Part shown: positions 10,674 through 20,637 of the stretch, in pieces
How positions within the stretch are numbered: the first letter of the stretch is position 1
Layout: each line of letters starts with the position of its first letter
Assembly: GCA_031771865.1 (NCBI GenBank)
Contig: JASISA010000027.1
Coordinates: 1,178,001 to 1,242,000, forward strand
From: Nothophaeocryptopus gaeumannii
Taxonomy: Eukaryota; Ascomycota; Dothideomycetes; Mycosphaerellales; Mycosphaerellaceae
DNA: 64,000 nucleotides
Direction: 5' to 3'
Made by a program: the position numbers and the translations under genes
Notes under the pieces: generated by a model
Database searches by the model: none
What the model was told of the DNA's origin: nothing
What the model saw: the letters and a program-made list of their open reading frames with translations, nothing else

Positions 10674-11704
10674 ATGGAAACAGACCTCTGTTGCGATGAT
10701 GGCTTCTCCAATATCCTCCCCAACGATGACTTTCAGCTCAACACAAGCATCGTACCTTACTCCCTCAATCGGCGAGATGACAGGATTGGCTCTCTCGGAT
10801 CGCAATTTATCGAGCAGGATGAGATCTCGTGGTCGACCGCAAATACTCCCATTTCTTGTAGTATGTCGGTACAACGATTTCGAAGATTCCACGCTGACCT
10901 CTGAGAGGTTACTCGCCGAGAACATTGACACTATGGCCTTTCCCAGACGACTCGATGTCGACGCACTTCGGAGCCTGGACAGCAGATAGTTCGGAACACT
11001 GCTCTTCGACAGCTCTCACATCGCCAGAACAGTCAGAACCGTCAGAACCGTCAGTCTATGGCGATGGCACTCTCTCCGATGAGTCCACTCGATTAAGATG
11101 CAGCAAATGTCACAGGAAGTGCGACAATGCTTACTCGCTCGAGCAACACGCCAAAACGTCTGGGCATAAGATCTTCCACTGTACAGTACCTGGGTGTGGC
11201 CGGAGTTACTGTCGTCGGGATTCCTGGACACGTCATAAAAAGACACACGAGCTGGAACTTGTGTGTAATATCTGCCATCCCGGCACTCAGCAAAGAATAT
11301 TCAAGCGTAGAGATCATCTGCGGACACACATCAGAAACTGCCACCCTGAGTATCCGTTGCCACCTGACACGGCGACTCCTGCCGATGCAGCGCGTCAGCA
11401 AGGCTCGACTTCTGGTTTCAAGTGCTCGTGCCCTTGCTCTAGAGAGCCAAGTGTTCCCGCAACGGGCCGCGAGATGAGCGCAGCTAGTACTGTCAGTGAC
11501 ACGGACGGGACGCGGTATGAGAGCGTGGCAGTTCGAGATTTGTTACTCGAGATCAAGAAGCTCCATGGCGAACGCAATGACATTCTTGCACTGCTGGATC
11601 AGAAACTGCATTTAAACAACAAATCGACAACTGAACAACTGGCCCGCAGTATTGCGCAGCTAGCGGTGAAGTGTCCGGGGACTCTAGCCCGCACGAAATA
11701 TTAG
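10674..11704 (+). CDS. C2H2 zinc-finger protein (paralogue of the gene at 42919-43833)
   Basis: Exons 10674-10860 and 10908-11704 give 327 aa. The 47-bp intron has a GTATGT donor, CTGAC branch site and GAG acceptor, and keeps the frame open from METDLCCDD into the finger region. The region from 10925 alone has only a TTG or a late Met (10955). Three C2H2 fingers follow: RCSKCHRKC with SLEQHAKTSGH; FHCTVPGCGRSYCRRD with RHKKTH; and a longer third finger, CNICHPGTQQRIFKRRDHLRTHIRNCH. After them come a Cys cluster (CSCPCSREPS) and a C-terminal predicted helix (RDLLLEIKKLHGERNDILALLDQKL). The order and several residues match the second zinc-finger gene in this window. A DNA-binding regulator is inferred from the fingers; target genes are unknown. 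Confidence 0.8.
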
Positions 11705-12272
11705 GATGAGCTGACAGCGCTATCTATTCAGTATCATTTCTCGGCCTCACAGCCGCCTCTTGCCTGCTGAGACAAAACAATACGTTGGATGTGTGGGTGG
11801 CGGTCTGCTTCCTGCGGCTCCTCACTTTACAGACCATCTCATGAGAGGATGCCGAGCTTGCAAAATGCGGAGGAGATCTGCACTCGGCTTTTGCAGTGAA
11901 GTTCTCAGTAATGTGTGCCGAGCATTTACTGTTACATTTCCAGGTTCTATAGTTTCTACCTAGTGTTACTTGAAACAGGCACTTCTTACCCTATCCCGGA
12001 ACGTTCGTGAATAGAGACAGTCTATATAGATATATTAGAGATTGCCTGCTCAATAGTCGGACTATCTATAAGAACCTAAGCTGGAAGTACTGAATGAACT
12101 CTTCCCCCTACTACCTTTATACTCCTCCTCGTTACCTCCCTTACATTGCAACATCATGCTTATGAGATATACTTTTATTCTCCTCAAGGCTATGGCGGTC
12201 TGCCTTTCGCAAGCTGATGGAGGTGGAGGAGTCCTTTGTAAACCACCTCCAGTACGTAACTAGCGCGCTGTC
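11705..12272. other. 3' flank of the zinc-finger gene up to the retrotransposon
   Basis: AT-richer sequence with many TATA-like and TA-rich words (about 12020-12060). No supported gene. It is the left flank of the LINE insertion. Confidence 0.5.
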
Positions 12273-12286
12273 GAGGTTATAGTATA
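12273..12286. repeat. Target-site duplication, left copy
   Basis: GAGGTTATAGTATA; the identical 14 bp recur at 17461-17474, immediately outside the other end of the LINE. The matching stops at both sides, as expected for target-primed insertion. Confidence 0.85.
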
Positions 12287-12649
12287 ATAATAATAATAAT
12301 AAATGTATTCGAGCTAGCTACAGGCCGTGCCCCTTCTAGCATATCTACATGTTGTAAAAGAAAACCCTGTAGAAAGTGCCTACAGCGTAAAACTTCCTCC
12401 CTTCTCTGTTATGCCTTACACCCTACTGCATCTTAAGTACTATAGAACCAATATGTTTGCTCGTAGGCAGCTGGCTGACACGCCAGAGTCAACATCATCC
12501 TCCTTACTTGGGTTCGAGATCTCCGGCCTGCTCTGGGAGATGTTTGAGGGTCCACTCGAATTGTCCTATGGGGAGATGCCTTATTGCCCACGCTGCCGTT
12601 TGTCTAGGAAACTCAGTAAGCCATCTTCTCGCGTCCTGGCATCTAGTGG

Positions 12650-15600
12650 CTAAGATGAGTTCCTTCTACTCTCTCGCATGTTTGTACAGTAGGCAAGGTA
12701 GTGTCGAGCTGTCCCTCTATCTCCACATTCGCAGTAGGGGCTAGTGTCGGGCACCCCAACCTTGTGGAGGAAGTGAGGAAGGCCAATTGTCTCTGACCGT
12801 ATCTGGAACACTATCGCGGCCTGGGCTTTGCTAAGCCCTCGATAAAGCTCCCGGGTATTGGTGTTCCATGGAGTCCTGAACGCGAGTGGGAGGATTCCTT
12901 CGCGCCTAGCATTGTCCCACTTCTGTGACTCGTCCCGCTCATACTGGCCCTGGAGGATAGTCCATGTTGCTTTCCGAGTCTTCTTTGGATCTGCTCTGTC
13001 TATGTGAGAGAGCTGGGACCGTAGGATAGTAGCCTGCTCGTCTGTCTGCTCTAGTGGCGAGCTGTATGGTTTTCTCAGGCGTCTGCTATATGCCCCAAGT
13101 TGTCCGCACTTTAGTAGGATCCGCCCTTCAGCTCTTGCATGGCCTGGTGTATATCCGGCCTCTGCCTCTGCGCAGCCATTGCAGCTATAGCAGTTCTCTT
13201 CCCATACTCGGTAATGTCTTCGATCTGGAGTTCTTTGTGTAACAGTCGCGTTGGTGTAGCTCGGTAGGCCCCAAGGATTATCCGTAGGAATCTATTCTGC
13301 ATTACCCGTAGCTTTTGTTGGAGCATTTTGAGATTCCAGTCTCCTTTCCTGCCATCCATACCTCGCTCCCGTGCATTACTGCTGGCCTGATCATTGAGAT
13401 ATATAGCTTACGGGCTGTCTCTACCGTGGCGCCCCACGTAGCAGCAGTAATCCGTCGTAGTGCAGCTTCTAGCCGTTTTGCTTTTGTAAGGGTATTCTCT
13501 ATCTGTGCGTGCCACTTGAGTCTCTTATCAACGATTACTCCTAGGACCCTCATTGTGTCCTCTGGGCCACTCTGGAGCGACGGGATGTTGGGTGTTCTCT
13601 GGGATTCGGATGTGCTCCTTGTGCCCCTTGTAAAGTGCATGACTTTGTATTCTCAGGGGCGAACTTAGCTCCATGTCTTGAGGCCCATTGTAGACAGCTG
13701 TTGTGGTCCTTTTCTAGTGCCTCGCATGTACCTCTTGTCGAATTTGACACTGCAATGAGGTATGTATCATCTGCAAACCCAACTGCTTCGGTGTATTCCA
13801 TTCCTTCTAGGAGGGAGGCTGTAAAGAAGAGGAACAGGATAGGTGAGATGGTGCTTCCTTGTGGATTCCGCATGCCACTCGTGCTGCCGGTGACTCGTAT
13901 CCGGGGATAGCGATTGTTGTCTCTCTGTCCTTCAGGAATGACGCTACAAAAGCTGTAATCCAGTATGGAATCCTCCTGCACCGTAGGTTGTGGATTAACC
14001 GTTCGTGATTGACTTTGTCAAACGCTCCTGTCATGTCAAGTGATAACACCGAGGCCACCTTGCCTTTCTTCCACGCAGTCTGAACGCTTTGAAGGATGTA
14101 CCGTAGTGCGTCTCCGGTCGATCTACCCGCTTGCGCCATTTGGTTTTGAGGAAGCAACTTATGTTCCCGTACAGCCTGTCCTATTTTCCGTGCAACTATT
14201 GCTTCTAGTATCTTGCCAATGCACGATAGAAGGGCAATAGGCCTCCATCCCTTTGGAGTAGATGAGTCTTTACCCGCCTTCTGTAGCATAATCGTCCTAG
14301 CTTTCCGAAACTGGGCTGGGTGGTAGCCAATTGAAACACACTGTTGGAAGATGCGTTGGAGGATAGGGAGTAGCTGAGCTAGGCACTTCTTAATGCATCT
14401 GTTTGGTATCTCGTCGAGGCCGGGAGCCTTGTCGTTCGGCAGTCTTTGGACTACTTTTCGTACCTCCTCTTCTGTAATTTCGCATGCTATATTGACAGGT
14501 TCTGGGTATGTAGTGCTCTCGATGTCTGATGTGTCTGCGGGCTCTGGCATTGGGAAAAGGGCTGTCCGTAGGATCTCTGTTTTCGCACTGTCCGTCGAAC
14601 TGATCGTTATTGTGTGTTAGTGTAGGCATCTGGGGAGGTCGAATAGGGCTATCGCTGTTCTTTGCCCACTTAGCCAGCTTCCACATTCCTGTGGCTCGCT
14701 AGCGGTTTTGTGAACCGCGGTCCTCCACTGTTTCCTTTTCTCTGTCTGGATAGTTCTCTTTTTCTCCTGGTTTCGTGCCCTCCACTCCTTCCAGTGCTCC
14801 TCGCTCCCTGTCCATTGTGCATGCCGTCTTGCCTGCCGAGCCTCCTGAATCGCATGTAGTACCACCGGCACACTCCTTGGATCTGGCGGCCGATATGTTT
14901 TACGCCGGACAACAAGGTCCCTTGTCTTTTGTAGAGCATTGCTGAGATCACTCACGGTGCTATCTATATCCTCCTTTGTTGTCCTTCGGCTGTAGGTAGG
15001 AGCTTTGGAGCGTCTCTCTGAACTCCTCCCAGTTAGTGTCCTTCCACATCCATCTTGTTCTCGTCTCCTCCTGTATCCCTATGTCAATAGTTGTCTCTAT
15101 GCTGATATGATCAGAGTCAATGTCTTCCTTGCCTGGCTGACATGCTGTTATCCTCTTTGATATCTCCTCTGTTGCAAGAGTAAGGTCTATCGTCGTCCCA
15201 GTTTGGGACTGTGGTGTCTTTCTCCAGGTAGCAAGGCCTAGGGGTGTCGCTAGGTATAGCGTGTCTCGACACGCCTCTCGTAGCTCTCTTGCTCTAAGAT
15301 CCTCCTGTGGTACTAACGGTCCTCCCACCAACGGTGGTGAAGATTGAAGTCTCCAACTAGAACGTGTTCTCCCGGTTCCTCAATACCTTCTAAAGCTCCT
15401 CCACTGTAAGCCTCGCATCCCAGTTATAGATGTTATGGAGGTGTACAGTTCCTATTGTCGTTTGTAGTGAGATTAGGATCTTCTGATTACTCATAATCCG
15501 GTGCGACCATTCGGATAGGCTGTACTTCTTATGGACGTAGAATACGACTCTCCTGTCTTTGTCTTCCCTGCAACAGTATAGTACTTCGGATGTGTGACTG

Positions 15601-15739
15601 TTCTTCCATTGCTTGGGTTAGTGTATGGCTCCTGGATAGCGAGAATGTCTTTCTGGCTGTCATCGAGTAGCTGCCGGTGGGTAGCCTGTGATTTCCGTAC
15701 GTTTGCCTGCAGTATACTTAGTGTCGGTTGTGTGTTCAT
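12650..15739 (-). pseudogene. LINE ORF2: endonuclease-reverse transcriptase, frameshifted
   Basis: Begins MNTQPTLSILQANVRKS, the typical start of an EEP endonuclease (N-terminal LQxNVxxS and IQEPY signatures), with the domain running to about 14960. The reverse transcriptase spans about 14600-13550: GWRPIALLSCIGKILEAIVA, SLDMTGAFDKVNHERL, QGSTISPILF and GFADDTYLI with the catalytic Asp pair. A linker with RFLRIILGAYRATPTRLLHKEL follows at about 13330-13110. The last part (about 12775-12650) has PHFLHKVGV and a CEC...H...C zinc-binding pattern, then a stop at 12650. The frame changes at least at about 15500, 14560 and 13850-13980, so no continuous protein can be made. Confidence 0.9.
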
Positions 15740-15814
15740 TGGGTACTAGCTGGTGGTTGATCCCGCTGTATTGCTCGTCGGATTGACCCTTGTCCTTGCT
15801 CCGGTACAATGGTC

Positions 15815-17277
15815 TTAGCCCTGTTCACCGCCCCAACTGGCCTCCCAAACCTCTGTAGTGTTCGCTTCTCTACTGCTGTTCCTATTGGCCTCCTGCCTGG
15901 GACATATTCGCGGCTTGTCCGGGTAGCTGTTTGTCCTCTCCCTCCCCATTCGCTCCTTGCTGTAGAGGAGGGGAAGGCAGAGGAGAAGTAGAGCTAGAGT
16001 ACTGTAGGTTAGCTTAGCCATGTAGCTCGCCCCTATCTTCTTCATGCTCTGAATCTTGTCCTTGATTGCTTGTCTCTTTGAGCACATATAGTGCCAAGCT
16101 GGGTGGTTCTGACTGCAATTTCCGCATTTACTGTGCTTTAATCGGTCTGCCTCTGCAAGCTTCTCGTGCGCACATTCTCTTATGTTATGGCTTCCTCCAC
16201 ACCTTGCACACACCGTACCGTTTGTGCACCTTGTGCCGATATGGCCATATCTTTGGCAGTTGAAGCACTGTGTTATTGTCCATTGGTGGTCCCATTCTTC
16301 AGTGTCGTGGAGCACTCCGGAGATGATAATGCCCTTCTCTACCGCAGCTCTAGCAGCTTCCACCGTCTTCAGTTCGACTACTAGAGTGCTCTGTTTCTTT
16401 GTTCCCGTTGCTATAGCTTTCTGGCCCTTCCACCAGGCATTCTGTACTTGGATTCCGGGTATTAGCCGCTTGTTGTCTTCCTCAATTGACTGGATCCGCT
16501 GTGTAGTAGGGTCGTTTCCTGCAACTGTAACAAAGTGGACTTGGACTGGGAAGGTTTTCTGTGCTATTCTTGCCTCCTTCAAGACCTTGCCTAGGCCTTG
16601 GGTGTCTGCCGCCATTCGGTTCCTTGCTGCAGGGTCCGTAGTCGTGAGAACTAGTCCATCGGGGACCTTCTTGACTGCGACTACATGTGCCCAGTTCCCT
16701 CCTTCTGCAGTAAAACGCGAAACAATCCGGGTAGCTTCAGCATCCTAAGCTCAGCCCTAGTCGCTTCGTTGTCTACGTGAATCTTGAGGAGCACGCAGCT
16801 CTTTGTGCTTTGATGCTAGACAGCTGGGCTGGCTGTTGGGCTGCGACTGTAGCCCAGGTTGTCTTTGGTCCTGGACTCTGCTCTATCTTCTTCTGAATCT
16901 GTGTAATACTCCGTTGGATAGATTCCAGAGTGGCTTCCTGGTTGGTGCGCTTCGTGGTCCGCGCTGCAGTTGAGTGAATCATATCCAGAATCATCTGGAT
17001 TGCCCTCTCTGGTTGGAGGGAGGAGTGTTGACTCTGATGCATCAGTTCAGCTGCCTCATTCTGAATCTCTTTCAGGGCCTCCCAAGGTGAGGGGACCCTG
17101 CTGGTTCTTGTTTACTGCTGCGTTCTTCTCTCTATACCCCTTCTCTTGGGAGGTTGGGTAGGAAGCTAGATTGATACTCCCTGTATCTCTGCCTGTAGTA
17201 GTTTCTTCAGTAACCTCTTGAAATGGCTCTAGTCCGTTGTCTGTGCCTGAGGCAGCACAGCCTTGTGCACTGGCCAT
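15815..17277 (-). pseudogene. LINE ORF1: gag-like protein with zinc knuckles, frameshifted
   Basis: Starts near 17277 (MASAQGCAASGTDNGLEP). Frame breaks near 17085 and about 16770-16690 split it into three pieces. The middle piece has a Gln/Lys-rich coiled segment (SIQRSITQIQKKIEQS). The last piece (from about 16690) reads VVAVKKVPDGLVLTTTDPAA and then carries retroviral-type knuckles CFNCQRYGHIGTRC, CARCGGSHNIREC and CGNCSQNHPAWHYMC. These are RNA-binding motifs of LINE ORF1 proteins that package element RNA. The end at 15815 lies 76 bp before the ORF2 start at 15739. Confidence 0.88.
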
Positions 17278-17460
17278 GCTTGGCAGAGAATTCTCTTCTT
17301 CTAATGCTGAGAATCAGTATTTTCGAGCGCTGACTGCGCACCCGCCAACAGCGGCGTGTAGCCGTGCTTTGGATGCGTGTATTGCCTTGATAGGTTCCGT
17401 ATGTTCTGAGGTTTTGGTAATGCCGCCTCCCCAAATTCGTTCGAGGTGTATCTTTATGAT

Positions 17461-17474
17461 GAGGTTATAGTATA
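17461..17474. repeat. Target-site duplication, right copy
   Basis: Second copy of GAGGTTATAGTATA, directly outside the 5' end of the LINE. It defines the element's 5' boundary at 17460. Confidence 0.85.
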
Positions 17475-18624
17475 CTAAACGGTAGTAGGCCAAATATGAT
17501 AAGTGTTCCACTTATGGCATCGACCCGGCGCTGTCGCAGTGCAGTGGTCATTGTGCGGACTTCTGTAAAGGAACACTGCACAATGCATGCGAAGCATACC
17601 AGTAAGTCCTCGATTCAGTGGAAACATTTGTTACCGGTAAGGCTAAAGATGTAATAGCAAGAAGCGGGAGTGTTTCACTGACCATAATGACCATGGACAA
17701 CCTGGACAAACTTGCACGCCCGCTGGATGGTATTTCTCGGGTTGCTATTGCTGGTAAAGACTCTTCTTATATAGTAAGAGCTGGCGACGCGGACGATAGG
17801 GAGGCGACGATTCACGGAGTGTTTGGGAATAGCACGGTCATAGACGGAGCGCATAGTAACGTACACCGTCTTCGCAAACCTCTTGCAATGCCGCAACTAG
17901 TTATCGCGTTACATCCTGCGTAACCCTATTACAGTCTTGCAGTTCTTAACATGAATTCAGCAGTAGTAGCTTCACGCCTCGGCCCATTTGCTGGATGCTC
18001 GCTGAAAACGGATTGCTGATCTCAGACAATGACAACTCAAACCACATAGGTCTAACTCTACACTCGATCGCAAGCTGTAACGCTTTCGCAGGTCACCTCC
18101 TTTCGGTCTCCAGCCGTGGCAGAGCCCTCGACAAGTGCCAAGGCTGTCATGAGATGAATCTAAGAGGTGAATTCGATGGGCTGGAAAACTCGCGAGTGAG
18201 CGACAGCAAAAGCAGATCCTGACGTGTCCTCAAGAGGTTCAAAAAGTATTTAGATCTTCCCTCTTTCTATGTCTCTCGCATCCCTCCAGTTGATCCAAGT
18301 TTTCACAGAAACTTCCAAATTCGCCGCACTGCCGTTTCCGCAATCTTGGAAAGAGACCGCGGAGCGAGCAAAAGTCCCGATTGCCGTGAATATCAGGATG
18401 CCAAAGCGTAGGAATCGAAGTCCTCGAAGTCGTGACTACCCGCATACAGTGTTATTGATAGAAGCCTAAGAGTCTAGCACCTTCCTTCTGAGATGAGATT
18501 TCCGTTTGCGATGTTCCTTGCCTTCCATACCGACTCTCGTGCATTCGTCTGCCGCTGTAATCAAGAGTCGTCTTACAAGACAACTCCTCGCAACCGGAGC
18601 GTACCTTCATGACTGATAAGATAT
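17475..18624. other. Intergenic region, no gene seen
   Basis: 1.15 kb between the LINE and the F-box-family gene. Open frames are below 105 codons and lack motifs or splice sites. The first 100 bp hold a short imperfect inverted repeat (CACTGCGACAGCGCC and nearby GCAGTGGTCATTGTGC). Confidence 0.45.
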
Positions 18625-19935
18625 TCATGAGTGTTCCTCGCAATGTTCTCCTCCCCAGCACTCCACCGACACTTCATTCACCTCCCACCAAGGGGCATTC
18701 GGGCTCTCTCCCTCGATGATGTATCGAACCATTTCTCTCGTCCTGTCCCTCTTCGTTGGACAGTCGCTATCTGTCTCAAATACATACTCGGGGTGCAAGT
18801 CGAACTCCTTCCCGAATGAACCACTCAGTTGCAATGTCTCCATCTTCGGTAGTCGCCCAGCGATGGCACTGAATGTCTGTTGCCATCGCATGGGGCCTTT
18901 CATAGTCATCTCATGGAGTATGAGTGTACGCAAGCTTGATGCGTGTCTGAGTAGAAAGCTTGAAAACTGTGCGCCGGTAGTCGTTGCCATATTCAATGAT
19001 AGTCTCTGCAGTGATGGAAATGTCAAATCGCCGAGGAAGTACTGAAGGTCCGGGTGACTTTTATAGGCCTCCTCCAGGTTCAGCTCCAGAAACTCGAGAA
19101 GACACGCTCGGTCGATGAATCGCAGAAACATGCCCTGTTTTATTTTCTCATAGCCATTGTCGGTTCGTCCTGGACTGTCTCTCCGAGATTGTCGATAAGG
19201 ACCCAGATGTGGAAAGGCCCACTTCAAGGAGCGCACGTTGTTCATGACACTGTAGATTTCGTCTATCGCCGGACTTTGCTGAGCGACGAACCAGGCTGAT
19301 ACCCCTTCGAGATCTAGATCTCGTATCTGGCGATGAGCGTCATGTGCCGCTCGAATAGCCTGCGTAAGACCGTGTACTCCATTCCCGTAAGTGACAGGGT
19401 CGCCAAAAGGCTCGAAAAACCTTCGGGGTTCCAAGTCATCCAGGAAATATGAACGAGGGCGCTTCAGGGCGACTCGTAGAGTCAGGAGTCTCGGGCAAGC
19501 CTTGAAGAGTGAGACTAGTCGTTCTCGTACGACATTGTTCACTTTTGAGTCAAGGAGATCTTGCTCCCGTAACAGCTTTGCATAGCTTGGGAACATGCCC
19601 TTCAATCGCACAAGACTATCACGGGATTCTCCGAAAGCTACTTCGCAAGCGTTTTGGTGGGCTTCAGCTGCTTGTGTTTTGCTCTCGCGGTCGTGGAAGC
19701 AGCGATAAACAACAGCCCTCTTTGTGGCATTCGATCGTCCAATCTCGTCAAGCATATGATCCCATGATGAGCGATCGTGACCAGGTAGGCGATCTGCGCG
19801 AAATGTGAAGGTCTCGACTGCTTTCAATGTACGTGGACGGTGGAGTGTGAAGTGATCGATTTTCGCAATGCTGTTCATATTGTACAAGAACACGAAGCAT
19901 TTGAGAAGATGCTCGTCGGCAACCGCACATAGCAT
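18625..19935 (-). CDS. F-box/LRR-like protein of an expanded fungal family; N-terminus uncertain
   Basis: An intronless frame of 436 codons from the first in-frame ATG (19935). The protein begins inside what looks like the end of an F-box (RLSSKMLCAVADEHLLK; the RLSSK part precedes the Met, so the real start may be in an upstream exon I could not place). It continues with a Phe/Arg block (VETFTFRADRLPGHD), long helical segments, and irregular leucine-rich repeats such as FPSLQRLSLNMATTTG and LLRHASSLRTLILHEM. This is the layout of the large F-box families of Dothideomycetes, thought to give substrate-binding subunits of SCF ubiquitin ligases. The pseudogene at 51479-52968 shares the block order (FLLRH..SLR.L, then IAG.L.. 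and LxGxF). No substrate can be inferred. Confidence 0.65.
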   Translation of the reverse strand: MLCAVADEHLLKCFVFLYNMNSIAKIDHFTLHRPRTLKAVETFTFRADRLPGHDRSSWDHMLDEIGRSNATKRAVVYRCFHDRESKTQAAEAHQNACEVAFGESRDSLVRLKGMFPSYAKLLREQDLLDSKVNNVVRERLVSLFKACPRLLTLRVALKRPRSYFLDDLEPRRFFEPFGDPVTYGNGVHGLTQAIRAAHDAHRQIRDLDLEGVSAWFVAQQSPAIDEIYSVMNNVRSLKWAFPHLGPYRQSRRDSPGRTDNGYEKIKQGMFLRFIDRACLLEFLELNLEEAYKSHPDLQYFLGDLTFPSLQRLSLNMATTTGAQFSSFLLRHASSLRTLILHEMTMKGPMRWQQTFSAIAGRLPKMETLQLSGSFGKEFDLHPEYVFETDSDCPTKRDRTREMVRYIIEGESPNAPWWEVNEVSVECWGGEHCEEHS

Positions 19936-20637
19936 TTTGCTACTGAGTCTGTACAATATCAGTTTATGCTCAGTGAGTGGAGAATCGGGACCAAGTTGAT
20001 CTCGCTGCCTGTTTCTCTTTTGCTTTCAATCGGTTCCAACGAGCGGACTCTGGTGCGAACAGGAGAGAGTGTTATCCAGATATGGCAAAGAGAGAGCCTA
20101 CGGACTCTCACCGGACCTGCTGCAAGCGGTGCTCCGAAGACCGCGGCCGGCACAACCTAACGCCAACAACGGGGAAAGATCACTGGCGAAAAGACCTGTC
20201 ACATTCCTCGGATCCAGGCCTCACCTTAGACTCTGAATGGCACACGCATCGCACAAGCCGCAGATGGAATCCAACAACTCGACCGGAAGGCTCTCGATGT
20301 TCGTCATGGCGGCGACAAGAGCAGCGTAGGTCGTCGGGGTCGACTGGAGATGCTTTGCCAAGATTCGCCGTTGCAGCTGTGGGCGGGAGCATGCAAGGTC
20401 CCGTTGAAAGCCTCAGTACAGCACAATCACTGTAAACAGCATGCAAACGAGGTTTTTTGTCGTTGTTGAAATTTTGTTGTTGAATGTGAGAAGTTACGCG
20501 CCTTCCAAAGAGTTCCACCTCGCTAGCGTGTTGCGCACTGACCATCGGATTCGCTGTGGAGCAATCGCTCACCCTTCTCCACGACAATCCACCACAACCA
20601 CTTCACTCCATATGCTCCATCTTCCGACACCTTGAAC
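19936..20637. other. Divergent promoter region of the F-box and SIR2 genes
   Basis: Upstream regions of both genes. The minus-strand frame running into 19935 stays open back to a TGA near 20023 and could be part of an unplaced first exon. Otherwise nothing supported. Confidence 0.4.

Larger units (their letters stand above)
12287..17460 (-). mobile_element. Tad-like non-LTR retrotransposon (LINE), near full length, decayed ORFs
   Basis: A 5.17-kb element read on the minus strand. Its 5' end is at 17460 and its 3' end is a short (ATT)n tail (AAT repeats on plus at 12287-12303). Identical 14-bp duplications flank it. ORF1 carries gag-type zinc knuckles. ORF2 carries an AP-type endonuclease, a reverse transcriptase with FADD box, and a C-terminal zinc-binding CxC...H...C segment. 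This order is that of the Tad/I group of fungal LINEs. Neither ORF is intact: each is split by frameshifts and stops, so the copy should not move by itself. The ends and duplication are still exact, so the insertion is not very old or has decayed mainly by point changes and indels. Confidence 0.93.
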
